Of a stretch of DNA of 64,000 nucleotides, positions 55,433 through 64,000 are shown one piece after another; positions within the stretch are counted from its first letter, which is position 1; each line of letters starts with the position of its first letter. Location: NCBI GenBank assembly GCA_963693315.1, contig OY856188.1:194504322-194568321 (forward strand). Direction: 5' to 3'. The DNA comes from Diogma glabrata. Its lineage: Eukaryota > Arthropoda > Insecta > Diptera > Cylindrotomidae. The notes under the pieces are model-generated. The model was not told the origin of the DNA and searched no databases. It was given only the letters and a program-made list of their open reading frames with translations. Made by a program: the position numbers and the translations under genes.

Positions 55433-58053
55433 TTACGCCAAAGTATTTGTTGTAAGGCTCTATACTCCTCATGTACCATCACTTGCCTGTACATCTTAGC
55501 AATATCGGCCGTTAGGGCAATGCGATGTTTTCGAAACCGAATAAGTAGTGAAACAAGATCTGGTTGGATTGTTGGACCAGTTATTAATATATCATTTAAG
55601 GAAAGTTCGGATGTTGTTTTGCTTGACGCATTGAAAACAACCCTAAGTTTCGTGGTGGTACTATTTTCTTTAAGTACGGCATGATGAGGCATAAAATATG
55701 ATATTTCGGATTTACATTGATCAGAAGTGAGAAATGTCATGTGGTTCGACCTTTCATATTCCTCCAAGAATTCAGTGTATTCTTGATATAAAATACGATT
55801 GTTCGCAAATCTTTTTTCGAGTGACTTGAATTGTTGTAAAGCAATACTTCGAGATTCGCCCAGCATTGAAGGATTTAATTTGGTTGGCAATGCTACACTA
55901 TATCTGCCGTTTAAATCCCGAGTAACGTTTTGTTTGTAATTTTCCTCACAATGTTTCTCTTCGATCGAGAAATTATTTTTCACATTGACTTCTTCTATTT
56001 GCCAAAATTTTTGGACTTGTTTTGATAGGTTATCAACATTACAACAAAATAGAGAAATTGAATTAGCCCTAGGAACCTTTATGTTTACCTTTCCTAACAG
56101 AAGATATCCAAATTCAGAATTATGGAAGGTAGGTAAATCTTCAGTAATCCTTACTCTATCTCCAAAAACAATGTCAGCATATATTTCAGCTCCTAAAAGC
56201 ATATCGATTCTATCAGGAATATGAAATAGAGGATCTCCCAATTTAATGGAATCCGGGATTTTATTGATATCAAATGGAATCGGATAAGTTGGCAGTTCAC
56301 CTGCCAACTTTGAATGTACTAAAAAATCCAAGTTGGTTTTGTACGCAGAAACTCGTGATTCAATTGATGGATTGACACGGTATTTAATGGTTGATATATT
56401 TTCAAACATTCCTGCGACAGGCATAAACATTGATGTCTTATGAGCCTTCAATCTTTGACAAAGATTTTCGGTGACAAAATTAGACATTGATCCAGGATCA
56501 ATCAAAACGCGACACTGGAGACGCATTCCAGATGAACTTTCAACCCAAATCACTGCCGTTGACAACATTATCTGATTTGTGGACGAGCACATATATGTCT
56601 GCGGTATAACACTATTTTGTCCATTTGAGCTAGATGAACTAGCGGTTTCTTTCTTGTCAGATTTAATTAAAACGTTTTTCTCTTTGTTTACCAACCCAAT
56701 TTGAGTTGCCCCACCAATATTCTCTAAATTATTTATTTGGTTGGATGGGGTGGGCAACAAACACAAGTTATTATTTTGAGATGGACGCTCTTGATCACGT
56801 ATGGTTTTAAAATCAAAATATGCTGCCGCGTTCATATGAAGCAACGTGTGATGCTTGCGACGACATACCCTGCAAACTTGAAACAACTTACATTCAACCG
56901 TATTATGACCTTTATTCAAACAATTTCGACAGAGGTTTTCTTTCCTCACCCATTCATTTCTTTGAGGCCATGATAATTTCATAAAGGTATCACATCTGAA
57001 TATTGAATGTTGAGCGTTACAATAGGGACAGACTGAATCTGTCACCACAAGAGATTGACTGGGTTTAACAGATTTTAGTTTAGTGTAAGACGTTTTACTC
57101 GGAGAGACAAACTTTGGTTTTGGGTCAGAGGATTTAATGGATGACATCGCTTCTAACACACGAGCGCGTTTGGAAATTACCTCCATTAATTCCGAAATAC
57201 TAATAAGTCTGTCAACTGGTTTTTGCAGTTCGATATGTTTCCGAGTTGATGGATCAACAAGTTCACAAATATGATGCACTAAAAATAAGTCCCAATGCTC
57301 AACTGGAATTTTTAAGGCCTTAAGAGCATTATACTGTTTCCAAAATTGATCTATAAAATATTGTAATGCTTGAGCCGAGTTTTCCTGTTTTACTGGCTTA
57401 AGTGAATAAAGCTCACGCATATGAAGCTGTTTTACTCTCGTTTCATTTTCATAATGTTTAAATAAACTTTGCCACACAACTTCATAATTTTCAGCTGAGC
57501 GCGGCATTGATTCAATAAAATGAAACGCTTTACCATAGCGTAAACAGGATTGCAAATAATAATATTTGAGAGTCGGCGAAATACCGTTTTTGTTATGTAC
57601 AAGTTCGCAATAAATATCGCGAAAGTTCGTCCAAGATACGAAAGAGCCATCAAACTCAGGTAGTTTGATTTCAGGGTACGGTACCGGTATTTTGGTATCA
57701 ATACTACCAGCCGCATTTACCTCAGGTTTATTTTGAATTTGGATACCTGTTTTGTTTAACTCAATTTTCTCGATAGAATTAAGTGATTGAGCTTCAAAAT
57801 TACCGTAATCCGTTTCGAAATCATTACGATCACCATTATTCACCTTTTCCTCTTCATTCAAACATTCAAGCTTTAATTGACTTTCATCGAATCTACTATA
57901 AACGCCCTGCAATCGTGTTAAAATCGATTGTAACTCACCCTTAGAATAAACACCATGTTTCTCTTCATACGATTTTCTAAAAAACTCCAATCTTTCCCGA
58001 CAATTTGCTACAGATCTTTTGCATAACTCGTATTCACTTATTTTTGGTCCCAT
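55411..58053 (-). pseudogene. BEL gag-protease and start of RT
   Basis: The 880-aa frame starts at 58053. Domains: N-terminal coiled coil (1-80), Gag DUF1759 (about 130-280, block KLPEFDGSFVSWTNF), zinc knuckles (CPYCNAQHSIFRC, then CRNCLNKGHNTVEC, then CRVCRRKHH) near 345-410, and an A17-like aspartic protease (VLIDPGSMSNF near 520, with DPG in place of the commoner DSG). The first half of RT follows, with LRVVFNASSKT and ADIAKMYRQV. It loses frame near 55430. Everything up to that point is open. Confidence 0.9.
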
Positions 58054-58585
58054 ATTAACTACTAGTATTTCTTCTTAATATAAACTGATACAATTGCTGT
58101 AAAATACAATTGAATTAGATCAACTTTAACAATTTTATTTTAATCTAAATATAAATAAAATAAACTTAACTTAACAAACAAATTCAAACATCCATTAATA
58201 ATAAAGATTATTTTTCTTCTTTGTTGTAAGTAGATTAACAGCTTATTATTCCAGTGTATTGTAGAATGTAGATTGTAGCGTTGCGTACATAACCTTCAAA
58301 ATTTTCCTATTGATTTGATGTAGATAGTAGATGAAACTTGTTTTTGAATTGATGAACAAAATGAATATTTTGTGAAACAGTTGTGGCACAATGCCTGCGT
58401 GACGTCACAACTGCAACTTGAATTGATGAACAATTTTGAACAATGAACATAAAATGGCGTTGGCTTGGCTTTATGTTACATGTATGTATATATTTTCTTT
58501 TTGTCAAACAAACCGTGCTACGAAACCGTGCTTGTGCTTTCTTTATAATTAAATTGAATACTCAAATTTGGCTCGATGGTCCAAA
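58054..58585 (-). other. BEL 5' leader
   Basis: 532 bp between the 5' LTR and gag. It starts with the primer-binding region next to the LTR (58565-58585). No other features are recognised. Confidence 0.7.
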
Positions 58586-58836
58586 TGTTTCTTCGATTTC
58601 GATGGACTGTATATTTTTCTGTTTCACAAATCACAAAAAAGACACGATTTATTTTATGTTTTATGTTCACTTTATTTTTAATTTTTTTTTATGGTTTTTT
58701 TTTATCTTCATTCGAAGACGATCAAAATACATCTAAACTTTCTTGATTTTCCTTTCGTTAGATTAACATTGGTTTGTTTTGTTATGTGTGTATTTGTAGT
58801 TAAAAAAAATAAGGAAAACCAGTTTGTAACCGAACA
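58586..58836 (-). repeat. 5' LTR of BEL element, internally deleted (251 bp)
   Basis: It retains both LTR ends but lacks 451 bp relative to the 3' LTR; the join is at about 58738. The missing portion probably includes promoter or R sequence, so this copy is unlikely to be transcribed from its own LTR. Confidence 0.9.
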
Positions 58837-59470
58837 CTGCCTCTGTGCAGCGAAATTAGAATTAGAGATATCTTGCAGAATTTTTCTGCATGCAGAATTT
58901 ACATGTAATTGCTCTCATATAACAACACATGTTCTAATTTCGCTGCATGCAGAATTCTGCACATGTATTTGGACCATAAGATGACCATGTTTGATAGTCT
59001 TAAGTTAAGATGTTTGTTGTGTTGACTTATCTCCAAAGAAAAAAAATGAATAAAGCACTGAATCTACTTTATGAAATGTATATATTTATTTATTGAATAA
59101 AAATGAAAATAACTTTATTTCAAAGTACAATATTTGATTTTATTTTATTGAACAATTAATAATTTAATTTTAAGTTTAGATTTTAATTCTACGACGGCTC
59201 AAACAAGAAGAAAGAATTGTTACAATAATTTAATTTAATTAATTTGACAACAGACATGTGTGAGTGTAATTTGTTTCTTTAGATAAAAAAAGTAAGTTAA
59301 ATACAATCAAATGATTTTAGAGTTTGTTTGGCCGTTTTATTTAATATTCATTTATTTTAGATTGAGTTGGAACAATGTTATTTTTTGACATCTCACAGTT
59401 GTGACAACTTACAGAATCGCGTTTAAGAGGTTTTAGTCTTAGCTAAGAGAAAAATCTTTGCTATGACTAT

Positions 59471-59972
59471 TACTAAGTTTACACCAGTATCTAATTTGCT
59501 AATCTTTACGTATCGGATTTGCTAGCCATTTACACCATCATACTTTTTAAATCTGGTACGGTGATGTAAACTCTTATTAATTAGGTATGACATATTAATT
59601 TTTAGCGCGTCTTTTTCATTGTTAGTTTTTTGGTTAGAAAAAAAGAAATTCCATATATATTTTTTATAAAAAACTGTAAACAGTTACTATATTCTTGCTA
59701 AAAATTTTTCACTTTTAATTTCAGCAAAAAAATCACATGAAACTAAATATATATTTATAAAATAAGTTGATGTATTTTTATTTTAAATGTCATACCAAAT
59801 TTTAGTGTTCACACCGTAAAAATAATACCTATTTGCTACGTACCTAATTTGATACGTAGCAAATCATTCTACCAAATATTTGGTACGTACTTTTTTGATA
59901 ACTGTTTACATCGACCATAGTCGACCTAATAAGTATAGTACGTACCTATTAGATACTGGTGTAAACTTAGTA
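59471..59972. mobile_element. MITE nested in the right TIR of the long-TIR element
   Basis: Inverted ends TACTAAGTTTACACCAGTAT of about 24 bp, with TAT duplicated at 59468-59470 and 59973-59975. The same site in copy 1 (about 8468-8480) is uninterrupted. Interior words with gatacgtagcaaat and gtacgtac are themselves palindromic. Confidence 0.85.
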
Positions 59973-60238
59973 TATTTTTACATCTGTGAGGGTATGTCAG
60001 AATCAGCCTGTAAATGGCGAGTTTAGTTTTTTTATGATTATGGATAGCTTTTCCATTGTAAAATGTTTATTAAACAAATGTAAAAATAATATATTAAAAA
60101 AACAAAACGTATAACTTACAATGCACAACAAAACGTCAAATATAAATTTCCGACCAGCAAAAAGGATTATAAAACTTTTTCCGACAGAAATGTTCGAAAA
60201 TACTTTCAATCATATATGCCATTTTAAATTTCCGAATA

Positions 60239-61698
60239 CAGTAATCTCTCCGACTGTGCGGTAGTTCCGTTCCAGAAAAACAGCGCGCAATACAAAACCG
60301 CGCAATGTGAACCCTATTTTGTCGAAAATGGGGGGTTTGGTTCCAAATTTTGAAAAAAATTAAAAAAAAAATAATTTAATTAATAATAAAATTAAAATTT
60401 TAATTTTAATTTTATTAAAAAATAATTAATTAAACAAAAATGAATATATACAGCCTGAAAAACATGTATTACTTCAACAACTCTTAAAAAGGAAACACAT
60501 CATAAGTTAACAGATAAATTAACATAAATAACATTTCAAAAAACAACTAAAAATAATATCAATAATATGAATTTGTTTAGAATATTCTTACTGGCTTGAA
60601 ATTGAATTTGATCTATATTGAATGTTCCAGCCACACAGTTAAAAATAAACTGAATTTCTAATGCAAATTGCTACATATATGGGTCAGGAAAATTCCCAAA
60701 TTCCCATTTCCCAAGAAAAAAAGATATACGTGCTCGAGAATTTTTTTTTTTTCGTAAATAAAGCGGTTCTAAATTTCGAGGATTTCGTGATTTTTTGCTG
60801 GAAGACTTATTTGCAAAGATTTAGAACTTCGGTTCTGGTAATGATAGAAATTTTTTTCTATTTTATTTTAAAGCTAAAAGATAAACTTTAAAAAAAATTG
60901 TTATCTACAAAAATTATTAACAAATTCCTATGTGTAAACAGTTTAGCAATAAGTCAGACACTTTCTCTCTGACACCTGCAACTTTGCTCTCTCGTGTACG
61001 AGTAGCATTAGAAATAAATTAATTTATCGAGCGCGAAAAGACAAAAAATTCCATACATTTTTTTTGTACCGCGCTGGATAAATTAATTTATTTCTAACAG
61101 GAAAACTATTTTCTCCATTGAACGTAGAATACGATGGTTATATCAAATAATCTTTATTTTTGTAGGGCAATCACTAAAAATCGATTTTAACATTTTATTT
61201 GTTTATAACAATCGGAATTTGCTAATAATTTTTATTGAATATATTTTTTTATTGAAATTCCATCTCTTAACTTTAAAATAAAATAAAACAAAAGCTTCTA
61301 TCATTAACAGAACCGAAGTTATGAATTTTTGAAAATAAACCGTCAAGCCAAAAATCACGAAATTCTCGAAATTTAGATCGTCTCTATTTTCCAAAAAAAA
61401 AAAAATCCTCGAACACGTATATTTTTTCAATATCATACCCGTAAAAAATTTTTTAAGCCAAATCACAAATGCGTGATTTTGTTCAAATCTGTTCTATTTG
61501 TAAAAAAATGACCCATATGGCATATGTATTTTTTTTTTCATTTTAACTGTACGAAATTCACCTACATATTCTAACAAAAATTTTTAAACGTCGCGCAGTG
61601 TGAAATTTTAATCGCGCAGTCCGAAAATTAGTATTGAAAACTCATCTCGCGCAGTGGAAATCGCGCAGTTCAAACCCGCGCAGTCGGAGCGATTACTG
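60239..61698. mobile_element. pogo/Tigger-like palindromic non-autonomous element
   Basis: The TIR CAGTAATCTCTCCGACTG and its inverted partner (CAGTCGGAGCGATTACTG) are flanked by TA duplications (60237-60238 and 61699-61700); CAGTAATC-type ends with TA duplication resemble the pogo/Tigger group of Tc1/mariner elements. Multiple GCGCAGT/ACTGCGC words line the ends. Two interior segments (about 60700-60900 and 61220-61450) are inverted copies, each with a 76-87-aa open frame of similar sequence in opposite strands; these frames are artefacts of the palindrome. No DDE transposase is found. Confidence 0.8.
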
Positions 61699-62203
61699 TA
61701 GTTCTAATATTTCCGAGTCGAATTTTTATTCAATAACACCACCACTGCATTATATAGAATAGGCATGAGTGGACTTTCGATCCACAGATTTAAAGAAAGT
61801 GTTCATCAAAAATTGAAAGATTACACAGAGGTTTACACAACCCAGGCAAGAAACTGTAATCGAAATCGTTTTGTAATCGATAGTTTCGAATTGGAGAAAA
61901 AGAGGCATACCTATTATATATTGTCATCTCACTCTAACTAAAAAATATGGCGTTTTGACATTTAAAATTGTACATTTTTCATTTACATAGTCGCGCGAAA
62001 CATATATTTGTTGATAAATTAAACAATATAAAGTTAAAATCTTGTGAACATAATATATTTCAACAGTAAGTACATTTTTATGTTATGTATATATAAGAAA
62101 ATATGTATTCTGTCTAGAATTGTTTTAATTTTATTTTCATCATTACATAACCTATAATTTGAAGTTGCAGCATTTATTGATTTGATATATTTCTATAAAC
62201 TAT

Positions 62204-63059
62204 TACTATGTCTTGACGTAGCAATTAATTGGTTAATACAATATATTGTCCACGTCAATTAATTCGAGTTTCAGTCTTGATGTTAAAAATTATGGACACT
62301 TATTTCGACCTGACACTTAGTGGTTAGTACTAAAACTAACAGACTTTTTAAGATTGTTTTTTTATTTATTTTTTTCCATATGTTGACGGTAAACAACAGT
62401 TTAACAATTTATGGTAATTTTCGTTTCATACGTCACTTTTATTAACGTTATTTCAACAAAATGTTTTTAAATGAACAAAAAGTAAAAAAACATTTTCATC
62501 CATCGAGCTTTGGATGCCAAAGCTCGTTAACAGTTCTTTTTGTTTTTCGCTAAATTTGTATGCTAAGTATTTGGCAAGTGATGATTCTTTGGGTTTCCAT
62601 CAATTGAAGACACCGCATTCTTAAACTTTTTATTGTTTGTATAACCGCAATAATATTCTTAAAAAAGGAAAAATTTAAAATATATTATTTCAATTTAAAT
62701 ATTTTCTAATGTTACTTACAATTTAGCGACATATCAAAGGCAACTATATAATAATGAAACACAAAAAAATATTTAATAATATGTATTATATTTTGAATTT
62801 ACTTTAATTTTGGACTATTAAGATTATGAATTTATTAAATTAGCAACATAGAAAATATATAAAAAGATGCTTGTCATTTGGAGCCACTATAGTATTCCGA
62901 ACGTCAATTACGAGAAATAAGATAATTGACTACAATAATTTGAGTTGAAAACATAATTATTGTAGTCTTCAATTATCGTCATATTTTACGTTTTCACGCA
63001 TCAATTAATTGCAGTGTATGATAATTGTAGTCAATTAATTGCTACGTCAAGACATAGTA
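62204..63059. mobile_element. MITE, 856 bp, TACTATGTCTTGACG termini
   Basis: The TIR TACTATGTCTTGACGTAGCA is matched in inverted form at the right end for about 28 bp (continuing ATTAATTG). TAT is duplicated at 62201-62203 and 63060-63062. The termini resemble those of the 59471-59972 element (TACTA start, TAT duplication), suggesting a related family. No coding capacity. Confidence 0.82.
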
Positions 63060-63353
63060 TATATCTATTAATGGTATTTTTTCTCATTTCAGGTTCACAT
63101 TTGTAGGTTTTTTTGTTGAAGCTTTTATATTTATTTTTAATAAAAATATGTAAAATATGTGTTTTATATTATAATAAATAAATTTATTAATAAAACTTAT
63201 TACAAATATTTTAAAACACAACCAAAACTCCGATACTCTAAACTTTTGATTACATTTGTCATTAGGAAATAGTTTTGATTTTGTACCGAAACAGGTTTCG
63301 ATTAAGTTTCGATTATAGTTTCGATTTGGTATCGATCACATTTTCGCCTAAGC

Positions 63354-63591
63354 CGAGCATTCACATACAACAGAAACAGAAACCAAATTTCATACAAATT
63401 TGACAGCAACTGAATTTAGAAACAGAAACTGAAAATTCGTCTGTTTTGTCTAAAACAGAAACAATTAAAATTTAATTGTTTCTGTTCCAGAAACTGTCAC
63501 ATAATATTAATTATTATTTTGAATTTTGATAATAGAGTTTTGAATTTTGAATAGTTTTCAGTTTCTGTTGTATGTGAATTCCCGGCTTAAC
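63354..63591. mobile_element. Small MITE with AAGCCGAGCATTCACATACA ends
   Basis: The left end and the inverted right end (gtatgtgaattcccggctta) share about 30 bp, rich in cagaaac words. The target duplication is unclear. Confidence 0.6.
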
Positions 63592-64000
63592 TGGGGCGAA
63601 CACGATATTCTAAATGTAATCGATACAGAATCAAAACATGGTTGGATTACATGATTACATGTAATCAATACCGTATTGATTACAAATCGATTAGGTACTA
63701 CCTGTGAAATGTTCTATTTTTTTCTAACTGCACATCCACTAAAATTTTTGTTACTAGTATAACAGGTCTTTAGTTTGTTATCATTCATAAGAGTGCGTTA
63801 GTGGAAGCAAGAAAGGCATATATCTCTTATAGTGCTACTGCTTATACGCACATACGAAAAAGATCGAAACCATTATATGAGAACAATACATATGGCTTAA
63901 ACAATTTTGTTTTTACGTTTTATGTATATATGTCGCCCATTTAATTTTAATAAAGTGAATTTATTTATTTAAATTTTTTAAATATAATTAAGGGATTTAA
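63592..64000. other. Intergenic, nothing recognised
   Basis: AT-rich with some ATCGAT/TAATC words (also at 61850-61900 and 63270-63350) that may be remnants of a repeat. No gene. Confidence 0.4.

Larger units (their letters stand above)
51646..58836 (-). mobile_element. BEL/Pao LTR retrotransposon
   Basis: In minus orientation the 5' LTR is 58586-58836 and the 3' LTR is 51646-52347, both with TGTTCGGTTAC...GAAACA termini. The 5-bp target duplication CTGCC lies at 51641-51645 and 58837-58841. A primer-binding region reading TTTGGACCATCGAGCC lies beside the 5' LTR, and a polypurine-like AAGGTGGCCGGTA precedes the 3' LTR. The polyprotein order gag, A17-type protease, RT, RNase H, integrase, C-terminal domain is that of BEL/Pao. 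One frameshift (near 55430) and one nonsense codon (52952-52954) interrupt it, and the 5' LTR lacks 451 bp present in the 3' LTR. Confidence 0.95.
51104..58976. mobile_element. TIR element with TAA duplication, hosting a BEL/Pao element
   Basis: Ends TGGTCCAAATACATGTGCAG, perfectly inverted, with TAA at 51101-51103 and 58977-58979. Sub-terminal tgcagaatt/tgcatgc words repeat several times. Without the BEL insertion it is about 680 bp. The three-base TAA duplication suggests PIF/Harbinger, but the TIR differs from the other families in this window. Confidence 0.85.
49943..60010. mobile_element. Long-TIR DNA element, copy 2 (contains nested elements)
   Basis: The ends begin CAGGCTGATTCTGACATACC with TA at both flanks (49941-49942 and 60011-60012). 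The left TIR of about 190 bp is intact and includes a palindrome at about 50089-50121 (cttaagatgaccat and its complement, loop caaac). The right TIR is interrupted three times: by the TIR element at 51104-58976, by about 350 bp of unclear sequence at 59012-59370, and by a MITE at 59471-59972. Without insertions it is about 1.4 kb. No transposase frame is visible. Confidence 0.8.

Noticed and set aside
51640..58840. Repeats at 51646-51798/52247-52347 and 58586-58836 first read as parts of the surrounding TIR element
   Set aside because: They have TG...CA ends, a CTGCC duplication and an adjoining primer-binding region, so they are the LTRs of the BEL element.
60661..60891. 76-aa frame, and its partner at 61203-61466 (minus), as a conserved gene pair
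   Set aside because: Their similarity comes from the inverted repeat inside the pogo-like element; both are low-complexity and lack domains.
1..64000. CRISPR arrays, bacterial operons, tRNA or rRNA genes
   Set aside because: The tandem arrays lack spacer-repeat structure, the genes are spliced eukaryotic genes, and no convincing tRNA or rRNA sequence was seen.

Overview
This is an AT-rich stretch of an animal nuclear genome, almost certainly an insect. The evidence is four conserved host genes (LIN9, Nup50, Edem2 and an ortholog of the insect eye-pigment transporter scarlet), compact GT-AG introns of about 56-63 bp, and insect-type LTR retrotransposons (Ty3/Gypsy with an errantivirus-like env, and BEL/Pao). 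The short introns would fit Diptera or Coleoptera, but I cannot fix the order from sequence alone.

Layout. 1-1580: no gene seen. 1581-8507: a long-TIR DNA element split by a 5'-truncated Gypsy copy (1651-6175) and two smaller TIR elements. 9335-11239: LIN9, a single coding exon. 11240-17600: a dense field of MITEs and foldback elements without genes. 17617-18909: Nup50, which converges on Edem2 (18982-22469, minus, three exons). 22749-34882: scarlet (minus, seven exons). Six of the seven exon joins (including the 57-bp intron 1) are short and ordinary, but intron 2 is 9.8 kb because it holds a MITE with a full-length Gypsy/errantivirus copy nested in it (LTRs identical by eye). 34883-43642: intergenic, with a 1.9-kb foldback element (35828-37692) and a 700-bp GGTCATGGT minisatellite (39716-40430). 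43643-48384: a TIR element hosting a deleted LTR element that encodes only a SAP-domain Gag and a protease. 48500-49930: a probable TIR element with 36-bp tandem repeats. 49943-60010: a second copy of the long-TIR element, containing another TIR element, which in turn contains a BEL/Pao retrotransposon (51646-58836, minus). 60239-61698: a pogo/Tigger-like palindromic element. 62204-63059: a further MITE.

How it works together. The host genes are unrelated in function: cell-cycle transcription (LIN9), nuclear transport (Nup50), ER quality control (Edem2) and pigment-precursor transport (scarlet). What unifies the window is layered transposition. I could define element borders and target-site duplications for most insertions, so their order of arrival can be read directly. 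The most notable points are the nested three-layer insertions, two different TAA-target elements sitting in the same TAA site of two copies of the same host element, a perfect G GGA AAC frameshift heptamer between gag and pol of the young Gypsy element, an in-frame 336-bp tandem duplication in an integrase, a 3' LTR that carries a primer-binding site, and a MITE family with 7-bp target duplications.
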